Shown one piece after another: positions 1 through 7,749 of a DNA stretch of 64,000 nt. The notes below the pieces were generated by a model. The model searched no databases. It saw nothing but the letters and a program-made list of their open reading frames with translations, and was not told the origin of the DNA. Every line of letters starts with the position of its first letter. The stretch's first letter is position 1. Made by a program: the position numbers and the translations under genes. This DNA comes from Solidesulfovibrio magneticus RS-1 (GTDB lineage: Bacteria; Desulfobacterota; Desulfovibrionia; Desulfovibrionales; Desulfovibrionaceae): assembly GCF_000010665.1 (NCBI RefSeq), contig NC_012796.1, forward strand, positions 4,860,001 through 4,924,000, read 5' to 3'.

Positions 1-233
1 CTTATTCTCGATGTGCCGTCACTTGTGGCTTCCGTGAAGCGTTCGGCAGCCTGAGGCCGATTTTGCAGTCTGGCTGCCGCCACGTTGCGTCGCGCTTCGC
101 CGCCGCAGCGGAAACCATCGTACCCAATACGCTCCGCGCGCGAGACGAGGACGCCAAACGCGCGCGCCGCATTGACCACGCGCCCCCGGGCCGCTACACT
201 CGGCCAAATTGACAGGATGAGGAACACCATCGC
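1..233. other. Leading intergenic stretch with no convincing gene
   Basis: Short frames are open on both strands here, but none has a ribosome-binding site, a recognisable motif or the codon pattern of the neighbouring genes. The last 40 bases carry the leader of the Fur-family gene, with a GAGGA Shine-Dalgarno-like stretch about 10 bases before its ATG. A gene to the left may have its promoter here, but nothing in the sequence shows that. Confidence 0.4.
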
Positions 234-674
234 ATGTCCAACGACCCGTATGCCCTGTTCGCCGATTTCGTGGCCCGCAAAAAACTCAAGATGACGCCCC
301 AGCGGCGGCAGATTCTCGACGTGTTCCTGGCCGAGGAAGGGCACCTCACCTCCGAGGAACTCTACCAGAAGGTCAAGGCCGACCATCCCGGCATCGGCCA
401 GGCCACGGTCTACCGCACGCTCAAGCTCCTGGCCGACTCCGGTCTGGCCAAGGGCGTGGAGTTCGGCGACGGGGCCATGCGCTACGAGATTCTCTACGGC
501 CAGACCCACCACGACCATCTCATCTGCGAAGCCTGCGGCGTCAACGTCGAGGTGGTGGACCCGGCCATCGAACAGCTGCAGGAAGAGGTGGCCCGCCGCC
601 ATGGCTTCACCCTGACCGCCCACAAGCTGTATCTTTACGGGCTGTGCCCGGAGTGCCGCAAAAAGCGCGCCTAG
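234..674 (+). CDS. Fur-family metal-dependent transcriptional regulator
   Basis: A 146-residue protein of normal Fur/PerR/Zur length. The N-terminal winged helix contains TPQRRQIL (21-28) and the recognition helix QATVYRTL (56-63). The C-terminal dimerisation and metal domain has HHDHLIC (92-98) and two CxxC pairs, C98/C101 and C138/C141, the structural zinc site of the family. Members bind DNA as metal- or peroxide-sensing repressors controlling iron, zinc or oxidative-stress genes. I cannot tell Fur from PerR or Zur by eye. The gene stands alone: a strong terminator follows and the next gene is on the opposite strand. Confidence 0.93.
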   Translation: MSNDPYALFADFVARKKLKMTPQRRQILDVFLAEEGHLTSEELYQKVKADHPGIGQATVYRTLKLLADSGLAKGVEFGDGAMRYEILYGQTHHDHLICEACGVNVEVVDPAIEQLQEEVARRHGFTLTAHKLYLYGLCPECRKKRA

Positions 675-703
675 CCCGGCTCTTTGGCTCAGAAAACCAG
701 CGC

Positions 704-735
704 GGCGGCCCCTGTCCGGGGCCGCCGTTTTTTTG
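704..735 (+). terminator. Rho-independent terminator after the Fur-family gene
   Basis: A 9-bp GC-only stem (GGCGGCCCC / GGGGCCGCC) with a 5-base loop is followed by seven T residues. It lies 30 bases past the Fur stop, between convergent genes. Confidence 0.9.
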
Positions 736-755
736 CGTCGCCAAGACGCGGCCGC

Positions 756-2651
756 TTAGCCCTCTTCCGGCGCGTCGTCGTTCTCGTCATCGTCGCCCTC
801 GGCCAGGGCCGGGCCGTCGCCAAGCTCGGCCAGTCCGGCCGCCGCCAGTCCCTCGGCCCAGCCCCCGGGACGGCCGGCGCATTCGGCGAACACCCGGCTG
901 GGGCAGCAGGCGCAGCGTTCGGGGTCCAGCCGGGCCACGATGCCGGCAATGGCCGATTCCTTGTCGCGAAAGACGTTCTCCGCCCCGATGCGGGCCAGAC
1001 AGCCGCCGCGCGTCAAGAGCTCCATGACCTCGCCCTTGAGCGAACAAAAAAAGATCTCCCGGCCCGAGAGCTTCATGGCCCCGGCTTCGTGAAACAGCAT
1101 GTGGCAGCCGCCGGCGTCGATGAAGTTGATGCCCGAGCCGATGATGAGGATGTGGCACTGTTCCGGGCTTTTCTCCACGATACGATGGAGCTCTTCGGCG
1201 ATGTGGTTGACGGCCCCGAAAAAGATGGAGCCGTCCAGGCGCAGGATCTTGAGCTGGGGGCATTCAGCCAGCTTCTTGCGGCGCACGTTGACCAGGGCGT
1301 GCCGGGAGGAGGCAGGGTCCGGGGCCAGGGTGATGAAGTGGGGGTGGCTGGTGCGACGCAGATAGAGCAGAAGCGACAGCATGACCCCGGCGTAGATGGC
1401 GAATTCCAACCCGACGAACAGCGTGGACAAGAACGTGGCCGCCAGCACCCCGGCCTCGGACCGGTCGGTGCGCAGGATGTGGCGGATGGCCTTGGCGTTG
1501 ACCAGCCCGGCCGCCACCAGCACGATGACCCCGGCCATGGCCGCGATGGGCAGGTAAGCCGTGGCCGGCGCGACCAAAAGCACGACCAGGGCCAGCAGCA
1601 CGGCCGAGAACACGGCGGCCAGCGGCGTCTTGGCCCCGGCGTCGAAATTGACGCCGGTGCGGGTGAACGACCCCGACGAGGCGTAGCCCGAAAAAAATCC
1701 GCCGGCGATATTGGCCAGTCCCTGGCCGATGAACTCCTGGCTGTTGTCGATATGCTGCTCCGAGCGCACGGCCACGGCCCGGGCAATGGACACGGCCTCG
1801 GCCAGCCCGAGCATGGCCACGGCCAAAGCGCCCGGGAACAGCACCCGGAAGGTGTCGAGGTCGATTTCCGGCAGCGACAGCGGCGGCAGGCTGGCCGGCA
1901 GCGCGCCCACCAGCTTGGCCCCGTGGCCGGCTCCGTTAAGGACATGGCACAACAGGCTGCCGGCAATAAGCGACAGCAACAGGGCGGGGCAGCGCGGCCA
2001 CAGCCGCCGCAACACCAGGGCGACAAGCAGCGTGGCCCCGGCGATGAGGGCCACGTGGCCGTTGACGGCCGGCAGCTGCTGGAAAAAGGCCAGCCAGGTT
2101 TCGAGAAAGGAGCCGCCGCGCGGCAGGGTGACGCCGAAAAAATGCCCCAGCTGGCTGGTGGCGATGAGGATGGCCGCGCCGGCGGTGAAGCCCGTGACCA
2201 CCGAATGGGACACGAAATTGACCACCCCGCCCAGACGGGCCAGGCCCAGGCCGAACTGGACCAGGCCGGCCAGGACGGTCAGCGCCAGCACGAGCCGGAT
2301 GTAGTCCGGCGAGCCGGGCGGGGCGAGCTGGCTGACGTTGGCGAAAACGACCAGGGAGATGGCCGTGGTGGGGCCGGAGATGAGGTGCCAGGACGAGCCG
2401 TAAAGGGCGGCCACGATGACCGGGACCATGGCGGCGTAGAGGCCGTACTGGGGCGGCAGCCCGGCGATGGCGGCAAAGGCCACGCCCTGGGGCAGCACGA
2501 TGACCGCGCCGGTGAGTCCGGCCCACAGGTCGGCCGTGAGCGTGCGCCGCCCCACCCGGGGCCACCAGGAAAGAAAGGGGAAAAGGCGCGGCAAAAGCCG
2601 CAGCAGCGGCTCGAATCGCGACGGGCGGCGGGGCAGATCGCAGTGTTCCAC
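756..2651 (-). CDS. SulP family anion (sulfate-type) transporter with STAS domain
   Basis: A multi-spanning inner-membrane protein of about 630 residues. An early GLPPQYGLYAA segment is the SulP signature, about a dozen hydrophobic segments follow, and a cytoplasmic STAS domain closes the protein (ILRLDGSIFFGAVNHI onward), ending in an acidic tail. SulP proteins carry sulfate, bicarbonate or other anions; in a sulfate reducer sulfate is plausible, but the substrate cannot be read from sequence. I place the start at a GTG with GGAG seven bases upstream. An ATG 36 bases further upstream (2687) also fits the frame, but it lies inside a palindrome and lacks a ribosome-binding site. Monocistronic, convergent with the Fur-family gene. 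Confidence 0.93.
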   Translation of the reverse strand: MEHCDLPRRPSRFEPLLRLLPRLFPFLSWWPRVGRRTLTADLWAGLTGAVIVLPQGVAFAAIAGLPPQYGLYAAMVPVIVAALYGSSWHLISGPTTAISLVVFANVSQLAPPGSPDYIRLVLALTVLAGLVQFGLGLARLGGVVNFVSHSVVTGFTAGAAILIATSQLGHFFGVTLPRGGSFLETWLAFFQQLPAVNGHVALIAGATLLVALVLRRLWPRCPALLLSLIAGSLLCHVLNGAGHGAKLVGALPASLPPLSLPEIDLDTFRVLFPGALAVAMLGLAEAVSIARAVAVRSEQHIDNSQEFIGQGLANIAGGFFSGYASSGSFTRTGVNFDAGAKTPLAAVFSAVLLALVVLLVAPATAYLPIAAMAGVIVLVAAGLVNAKAIRHILRTDRSEAGVLAATFLSTLFVGLEFAIYAGVMLSLLLYLRRTSHPHFITLAPDPASSRHALVNVRRKKLAECPQLKILRLDGSIFFGAVNHIAEELHRIVEKSPEQCHILIIGSGINFIDAGGCHMLFHEAGAMKLSGREIFFCSLKGEVMELLTRGGCLARIGAENVFRDKESAIAGIVARLDPERCACCPSRVFAECAGRPGGWAEGLAAAGLAELGDGPALAEGDDDENDDAPEEG

Positions 2652-2671
2652 AGGGCGTCTCCGGGAGGGGT

Positions 2672-2689
2672 GTATGGTAACGACCATAC
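2672..2689. promoter_or_regulatory. GntR-like palindromic operator upstream of the SulP gene
   Basis: Perfect 7-bp inverted repeat GTATGGT-AACG-ACCATAC, 20 bases upstream of the preferred GTG start. The inner TGGT/ACCA half-sites resemble operators of GntR/FadR-type regulators. No such regulator is encoded next to it, so the partner is unknown. Confidence 0.45.
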
Positions 2690-2706
2690 CCGGGAAGCGG
2701 CCGGGG

Positions 2707-3669
2707 TCAAGGCTTGGGGCGTGTTTCGCCTTCCCGGCCGCCGGGCGCGGCGCAAGCCAAACAATACGCCCCGGCCACCCCGGCGAGCTCCCCCAGTCCC
2801 GGGGGCACGATGTACTCGGCCACTCGGGCCGTCAGCCGCTCGTCGGGCAGATACCCGCCCAAGGTCGCCACGAACCGCTCCCGGACCTTGGCGAAAAAAC
2901 CTTCCTCGCCGAGCCGGCCGCCCTTGGGCACGCTGCCGCCGAGGATGATACGGCGCGGCGACAAGGCGTAGGTGACGGTCGCCAAGGCCTCGGCCACGTA
3001 GGCCGCCTCATGCTCCCAGGCCGGATGATCGGCAGACAGGTCCTCGGCCGCCGTCCCGGTCCGGGCCGCCATGGCCGGACCGCTGCAAAGCCCCTCCCAG
3101 CAGTCGCCGTGGAACGGACAGACCCCGGGAAACACGTCCCCGGCCAGACGCCGCAAGCCGATATGGCCCATTTCCGGGTGGGTCAGCCCATGGAGCAGCC
3201 GGCCGCCGGCCAGTCCGCCCACGCCGATGCCCGTGCCGATGGTGACGTAGAGGAAATCGTCCAGCCCCCGGGCCGCGCCCCATTCCCGCTCGCCCAGGGC
3301 CGCGCCGTTGACGTCGGTGTCGAAACCGATGGGCCGGCCCGGGAAAGCCCGGCCAAGGGCGCCCAGGAGATCAAAGCCGCTCCAGCCCGGTTTGGGCGTG
3401 GTCATGACCCGGCCGTAGTCGGGCAGGGCCTTGTCCAGGCAGACCGGGCCAAAGGAGGCCACGCCCAGGGCGGCAAGGGGCGCGCCGCGCCGGTCCTCGC
3501 GGGACTTGAGCCAGCCGGCCACGGCGGCCAGGGTGGCGGCGGGATCGTCGCCCGTGGGAAAAACGGCCCGGTTCTCCGGTCGCCGGATGTCGTCAAGGCC
3601 GGCCCCGACGGCGCAGACAAACTTCGTTCCCCCGGCCTCGACGGCTCCCCGAAAAGCCTTTTCGCCCAT
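2707..3669 (-). CDS. ROK family sugar kinase, probable fructokinase
   Basis: A 320-residue cytosolic ROK kinase. The N-terminus has the phosphate-binding motif in the form EAGGTKF (12-18), which is typical of the fructokinase/Mak branch. The substrate loop is DTDVNGAALGE, a second glycine motif is VTIGTGIGVGG, and the zinc-binding block runs from HPEMGHI to CPFHGDCWEGLCSGP with all ligands present. Expected reaction: ATP plus fructose (or a related hexose) to the 6-phosphate. The ATG at 3669 has AAGGGG about 12 bases upstream. It follows the SulP operator region on the same strand, but no functional link is obvious. Confidence 0.88.
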   Translation of the reverse strand: MGEKAFRGAVEAGGTKFVCAVGAGLDDIRRPENRAVFPTGDDPAATLAAVAGWLKSREDRRGAPLAALGVASFGPVCLDKALPDYGRVMTTPKPGWSGFDLLGALGRAFPGRPIGFDTDVNGAALGEREWGAARGLDDFLYVTIGTGIGVGGLAGGRLLHGLTHPEMGHIGLRRLAGDVFPGVCPFHGDCWEGLCSGPAMAARTGTAAEDLSADHPAWEHEAAYVAEALATVTYALSPRRIILGGSVPKGGRLGEEGFFAKVRERFVATLGGYLPDERLTARVAEYIVPPGLGELAGVAGAYCLACAAPGGREGETRPKP

Positions 3670-3801
3670 GGCTCAATACATCCCCTTGCCCTTTGTTGAA
3701 TACGGTTGCCTTATGGCGGAACAGGCCGCCCGACAAGGGGTATGACGAGGACTTTGAGCCTGAGGCCCGAAGCCATTGGTTTTTCCCCGCGCTTTGGCTA
3801 T

Positions 3802-3849
3802 CGTGACGGCGCGGCATGGTCGCCAAACGGACCATGCCGCGCCGTCACG
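3802..3849 (+). promoter_or_regulatory. Perfect 20-bp inverted repeat immediately before a ribosome-binding site
   Basis: Arms 3802-3821 and 3830-3849 are exact reverse complements around the 8-base loop GCCAAACG. The downstream gene's GGAGAAG ribosome-binding site begins at the last base of the stem and its ATG follows at 3860. No T-run follows, so this is not a standard terminator. It could be an mRNA 5' hairpin, an attenuator or a dyad protein site. Confidence 0.6.
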
Positions 3850-3859
3850 GAGAAGCCCT

Positions 3860-4873
3860 ATGCTGACCATGGCCTGCGTCGGATCGACCAATTTCCTCGG
3901 CTGCCTGCCCAAGGACGCGTTTGCCGTCGTGTCCGTCACGCCGCCCGCTCTCCAATGCCGCACCTGGGAGGCTATCCGGGCCGCCTGCGGCCGGTCGCCC
4001 GACATCGTGGCGTACTTTGACTACAGTGCGCCCCCGCCCCTGCCCGGAGTGGAGCATTTCCCCTGCCTCACCGTCTTTGGCTGCGTGGACAGCCACATCC
4101 ACCATTGGTATCCGACCTATGCCCAGGCCTTTGACCTGTGCACGGTGAGCCTGCGCGACCATCTGTCGGCCTTTCAGGAAAACCTGTCCCCGGACCGGGC
4201 CATCTGGCTGCCGCCCGCGGCCGAAGCCGTGGCCGCCGAATCCCTGCCCCGGGAGGAAGACAAGGACATTGATCTGCTGTTCGTCGGCAAGGTGGACGCC
4301 GATCTGACCCCCGGCCGGGCGGTCCTGCTGGAGCAGCTCGCCGCCCTATTCCCGGGCCTTGTCGTCACCCAGGGGAACTGGCGTAAACTGTTCCCCCGGG
4401 CGCGCCTCGTGCTCAATATCGCCGAACACGGCGACCTCAACTTCCGGGTCTTCGAGGCGCTTTCCGTCGGCTCCTGCCTGCTGACCCCCGAGATCGGCCA
4501 CGGCCTGACCGAGCTGTTCACCCCGGGCGAGCAGCTCTTCACCTATCCGCCGGAGGACCTGGACAGCCTGGCCGCCCTGGTCCGCGAACTGCTGCCCGAC
4601 CCGGCCAGGCGCGAGCGCGTGGCCCGGCAAGGCCTGGAAGCCATGCGCGCCCGGCACAGCCCGGCGGCCCGGGCCGAGCGGTTCGCCGGCTTTGTCACGG
4701 CCCAGCCGGCCCAAGCCCTGATCCGCCAACGGCTGGAGGCGTCCCGGGAACTTCCCGCCTCCCTGCGGCTGCTCTATCTCCACTGGGCCGAGGCCCTGCC
4801 TGGCGACCCGCGCGCCGCGCTCTACCTGGAAGCGGCCAAGGGCCGTCTGCCCGCCGGATCCTGCGGCCTGTAG
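3860..4873 (+). CDS. CgeB-like glycosyltransferase family protein
   Basis: A soluble protein of 337 residues. The C-terminal half reads like the glycosyltransferase domain found in CgeB/spore-coat-type proteins: DIDLLFVGKVD, then ARLVLNIAEHGDLNFRVFEALSVGSCLLT, HGLTELFTPGEQLFTY and a final helical segment with LVRELLPDPARRERVARQGLEAM. The N-terminal half is a variable Rossmann-like domain. The likely role is sugar transfer to a surface or protein acceptor; donor and acceptor are unknown. I chose the ATG at 3860 because GGAGAAG lies 4 to 10 bases upstream; the frame is open 28 codons further up, but through a perfect hairpin. No sugar-biosynthesis neighbours. Confidence 0.72.
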   Translation: MLTMACVGSTNFLGCLPKDAFAVVSVTPPALQCRTWEAIRAACGRSPDIVAYFDYSAPPPLPGVEHFPCLTVFGCVDSHIHHWYPTYAQAFDLCTVSLRDHLSAFQENLSPDRAIWLPPAAEAVAAESLPREEDKDIDLLFVGKVDADLTPGRAVLLEQLAALFPGLVVTQGNWRKLFPRARLVLNIAEHGDLNFRVFEALSVGSCLLTPEIGHGLTELFTPGEQLFTYPPEDLDSLAALVRELLPDPARRERVARQGLEAMRARHSPAARAERFAGFVTAQPAQALIRQRLEASRELPASLRLLYLHWAEALPGDPRAALYLEAAKGRLPAGSCGL

Positions 4874-5055
4874 CCGGGCGGAGACGCCAGCCGGCAACCC
4901 GCTACCGCGATCTCACCCCTTGCCACGACGGCCAAAGGGCCTTACAGTTACGGTACCTTTCTCCATGGACGGAGCCGGTCCCCGAAGCACGGGGCCGCGA
5001 GGGCAGGCACGCTCGTGTCCCCGTCGCGTGGCGCTTTTGCGCCCGGAGTCCGCCC

Positions 5056-5427
5056 ATGGCCGCCATTGCCGCCGCATCGCCCATTGGGGCCTATCAGCGC
5101 GAGGCGTCTCGATTGACGCCCGCCGCGCCGCGCGTGCCCGGCAAGGTCATCAGCCGCGAGGCCGGACTGTCGTTTGGCCCCTTTTCCCTGCGCTACTCGG
5201 CCACGGACTACGAATTCGACCTCTCGGGCACGCCTCCCCAGACCAGCTTCGTCGACGCCCTGGACGCCGCAGCAGCCAGCGCGCTTTTGGCCGAAACGCC
5301 GGCCCTGGGCCAAGCGCCGCCGCCCAACGCCTACACCCGCCGCCAGGCCCTGGCCGGCTACGCCACGGCCGCCGCCGTCACGCCCCAGACCGCCTCCGGC
5401 CCGACCATGCTGTCGCTGCGGGTCTGA
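5056..5427 (+). CDS. Hypothetical protein, small, alanine-rich
   Basis: A 123-residue protein of unknown function. The ATG has GGAG seven bases upstream. There is no signal peptide or membrane segment. The middle (SFGPFSLRYSATDYEFDLSG) looks beta-rich and the end (NAYTRRQALAGYATAAAV) helical. Composition and codon use match the surrounding genome, so it is probably real. A 180-base, hairpin-rich leader precedes it. I do not recognise the family. Confidence 0.55.
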   Translation: MAAIAAASPIGAYQREASRLTPAAPRVPGKVISREAGLSFGPFSLRYSATDYEFDLSGTPPQTSFVDALDAAAASALLAETPALGQAPPPNAYTRRQALAGYATAAAVTPQTASGPTMLSLRV

Positions 5428-5520
5428 CTTTTCCCCCGCCGACACGACCCGTCCCGAGAGTTTCCGGCCTGCCCTGTGTCCACGCCGCCACATCGGGCGC
5501 GCCGACGCAGCGAGTGGCCG

Positions 5521-6003
5521 TCAACCTGCCTGAGGCAGTCTCCCGCGCGACAACCTGGGCACGATGCCGCCCACGCAGTGGCAATACTGCCGGTACTGCT
5601 CGCCGAAACGCGACAACAACCAGACTTCTTCATGGGGAATGCACAGCCAGTAGAACACCCCCGCCACCACCGGCGTCAAAAGGGCCAGCAGCGTGCCTTG
5701 CATGAGCGCCAGTCCGGGCACGATGCACCAGATCCAGGCAGCGTAAAGCGGATGGCGCACCACGGCGAAAATGCCGCGCGTGGCGAGCTGTCCGGCGTCG
5801 ATGGCTTTGTACACCGAAAACGTGCCCAGGGCGTAAACCACAAAGCCCAGGGCGAGAAGCACTCCGCCCACGGCCAGAGCCAAGCGTTCGGGGATAAGGC
5901 GGTCGCAAAAGGATTCGATCAGGATGGCGTCGTAGACGATGGCGAGCAGGCCGTAGCAGATGGTGGCGCGGTAGAGCATGGTTCCCATTCCCCAACGATT
6001 CAT
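5521..6003 (-). CDS. Isoprenylcysteine carboxyl methyltransferase-like membrane protein
   Basis: A 160-residue integral membrane protein with about four hydrophobic segments. It carries the fold signature of the ICMT/PEMT-type methyltransferases: RHPLYAAWIW in the middle, and after the last membrane pass HEEVWLLSRFGEQYRQYC. These enzymes use S-adenosylmethionine to methylate lipid or membrane substrates, but many bacterial members have no known substrate. The ATG has GGAGGTGAGGCC directly upstream, which fixes the start. Monocistronic. Confidence 0.8.
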   Translation of the reverse strand: MNRWGMGTMLYRATICYGLLAIVYDAILIESFCDRLIPERLALAVGGVLLALGFVVYALGTFSVYKAIDAGQLATRGIFAVVRHPLYAAWIWCIVPGLALMQGTLLALLTPVVAGVFYWLCIPHEEVWLLSRFGEQYRQYCHCVGGIVPRLSRGRLPQAG

Positions 6004-6107
6004 GGCCTCACCTCCGGGGGGTCATGATTTGCTTGCACCGAAAATCCCCTCGCTTGTCAAGGGGGGCCTTGACAGCCCCGGGCTTCCTCGGCCACCAAAA
6101 AACAGCC

Positions 6108-6578
6108 GTGTCCATCCAAGTCGTACGCCTGCTCGCCGCCGCGCCCCTGCCCATGACCGTGGCCGTCGCCCTGGGGCTTCTCTCCGCCTTGTGGCTGGGG
6201 CTTTTCTGCACGGCCTCCATCCGGGCCGCCCTGGCCATGGCCGGCGCTTCGGCCGGCGGAGCCATGCTATCAGTCTGCGACGCCCTGTCCCGGCTGGCCG
6301 AAGCGCGCCGGGTGCGCCACATCCTGGCCCGGCGGGGCTTTGATCCCCGGGTTTTCGACGCCATGGCCCGCTCCCGCTGCCAGCGCGATGCCGCCCTGCA
6401 CGCCGCCCGCCAGGCCGGCTGCATCGACAAGGCCAAAGCCCACTACCGCTCCCGGGGCTTTGCCTGGTATCATCTGCTGCCTCAAGGGACGACCAACGCC
6501 CCCTGGCGACTGCTCGCCCCCCGGTTTCTCAAGGGAAGCTTCCTGGCCTTTCGCCGCCCGCGCCGGCCGCGCCCCTAA
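6108..6578 (+). CDS. Hypothetical membrane-anchored protein
   Basis: About 156 residues from a GTG at 6108. The frame stays open to 6024, but that extension looks like intergenic sequence, and an ATG at 6153 is also possible. A hydrophobic stretch (LPMTVAVALGLLSALWLGLFCTASIRAAL, in two parts) suggests one or two N-terminal membrane helices. The rest is basic and cytoplasmic: RRVRHILARRGFDPRVFDAMARSRCQRDAAL, then a C-terminus ending in RRPRRPRP. No family recognised. The next gene starts 37 bases downstream, so the two may be co-transcribed. Confidence 0.5.
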   Translation: MSIQVVRLLAAAPLPMTVAVALGLLSALWLGLFCTASIRAALAMAGASAGGAMLSVCDALSRLAEARRVRHILARRGFDPRVFDAMARSRCQRDAALHAARQAGCIDKAKAHYRSRGFAWYHLLPQGTTNAPWRLLAPRFLKGSFLAFRRPRRPRP

Positions 6579-6614
6579 GCGGCCCCGGCGCATACCGCCA
6601 CCGGAGAACCCGCC

Positions 6615-7457
6615 ATGTTCGAAACCGCCTCTCACGACGCCCTGGCCGGACTGCTCGACGCCCTAGGCCTGTCCGAAACGCCCTACGGCATGTTCTACAC
6701 CAACGACGCGCCGGCTTCCGGCTTCGCTCCAGAGGCCGGCCCGCCTCTGTCCATCGAGGCAGAACAGGCCGGAACCATTGACTGGGGCGCGGTCTGGGGA
6801 TCGTTCTCCTGCGTCCTGGGCAAGCTCTGGCTGGCCCGGCGCAAAGGCGAGGCAGCCTGGTTCGCCGCAGACCGCTACGGTTGCCCGGGCGGCTCGTTCT
6901 ACCTCGGCTTCCACCAGCCCCAGCTCGATTTCATCGCCTGCTACATCTCCACCGGCATCCCCGGCACGCCCGTGGCCGGCGAACGCTATCTGCCCTCACC
7001 GGCCTCGGCCCGCCGCTTTTTCACCGAGATCGCCCCGCGCCCGGCTCCGGCCAAATACTGCGTCTTCAAGCCCGTCACCCGCTTCGCCCCGCACGAAACG
7101 CCCGAAACAGTCACCTTCTTTGCCCGGGGCGAGACGCTCACCGGCCTGGCCAACCTGGCCGCCTTCGTTACCGACGATTTCGAGGTCACGGCCGCGCCCT
7201 TCGGGGCCGGCTGCAGCTTCATGACCACCTGGCCGCTGCACTATCTGGCCAGGAGCCGGCCCCGGGCCGTGCTTGGCTGCGGCGACCCGTCGGCGCGCAA
7301 ATTCCTGAAACCCGACGAAATGACCTTCACCGTGCCCTCGACCCTCTACGAACAGCTCCTCACCCGCTGGCCCGAAGCGTTCCTGGCCACCAAGACCTGG
7401 GCCGGCGTTCAGAAAAAGATCGCCCGCAGCCGCGAGGTTTGGAAGGAAGAGGGATAA
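6615..7457 (+). CDS. DUF169 domain-containing protein
   Basis: A 280-residue protein matching the DUF169 family, which is common in anaerobes and archaea and still without an assigned reaction. Typical features are an N-terminal PYGMFYTND segment, CPGGSFYLGF in the first third and, near residue 200, FGAGCSFMTTWPLHYL followed by LGCGDPSARKFLKPDEMTFTVP. Several cysteines fall in these conserved blocks. GGAG eight bases before the ATG supports the start. It follows the membrane protein gene by 37 bases and ends just before a REP-like repeat. Confidence 0.82.
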   Translation: MFETASHDALAGLLDALGLSETPYGMFYTNDAPASGFAPEAGPPLSIEAEQAGTIDWGAVWGSFSCVLGKLWLARRKGEAAWFAADRYGCPGGSFYLGFHQPQLDFIACYISTGIPGTPVAGERYLPSPASARRFFTEIAPRPAPAKYCVFKPVTRFAPHETPETVTFFARGETLTGLANLAAFVTDDFEVTAAPFGAGCSFMTTWPLHYLARSRPRAVLGCGDPSARKFLKPDEMTFTVPSTLYEQLLTRWPEAFLATKTWAGVQKKIARSREVWKEEG

Positions 7458-7478
7458 GGAGAAGAGGGCAAGACGGAG

Positions 7479-7525
7479 AGTGCCTCCGGTGGCCGGGGGC
7501 CTGAGGCCCCCGCCCCACCGAATGG
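7479..7525 (+). repeat. REP-like intergenic repeat, copy 1
   Basis: Begins GCCTCCGGTGGCC and continues into the palindrome GGGGGCCTGAGGCCCCC, then CCCCACC. It sits about 25 bases after the DUF169 stop codon. See the findings for the family. Confidence 0.75.
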
Positions 7526-7693
7526 AGGAAAGATTGACAGGGGAGCCGTAGGGGATGTTTGACCGACCGGTAGGAAGGTTAGGAGTCTTTCCTGGTTTTC
7601 CGAGGGGGATCCGCCTGCTCCAGGCCCTTGAGCCGCGCGGAGAAGGCGTTTTGGATCAGCTGCTGCACGGTGGCGGCAGCTTCCCCAGGCCAT

Positions 7694-7725
7694 GAAAAAG
7701 CCCCCCGAAGCGACGCTTCGGGGGG
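7694..7725 (-). terminator. Terminator of the LysM-protein gene
   Basis: An 11-bp stem (CCCCCCGAAGC / GCTTCGGGGGG) with a 3-base loop, followed on the minus strand by CTTTTTC. It lies 25 bases past the LysM gene stop. Confidence 0.9.
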
Positions 7726-7749
7726 CGAAATCGTTTCCTGGCCGTCTTG

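Noticed and set aside
684-2948. A 754-codon plus-strand frame over the SulP gene
   Set aside because: Low-complexity Gly/Gln/His/Arg composition typical of an antisense shadow; the SulP protein on the other strand has clear motifs.
4880-5055. Partial likeness to the 3' part of a c-di-GMP-I (GEMM) riboswitch on the minus strand (GGTAGCGGGTTGCCGG)
   Set aside because: The rest of the aptamer core is not found, and no gene starts in the right place on that strand.
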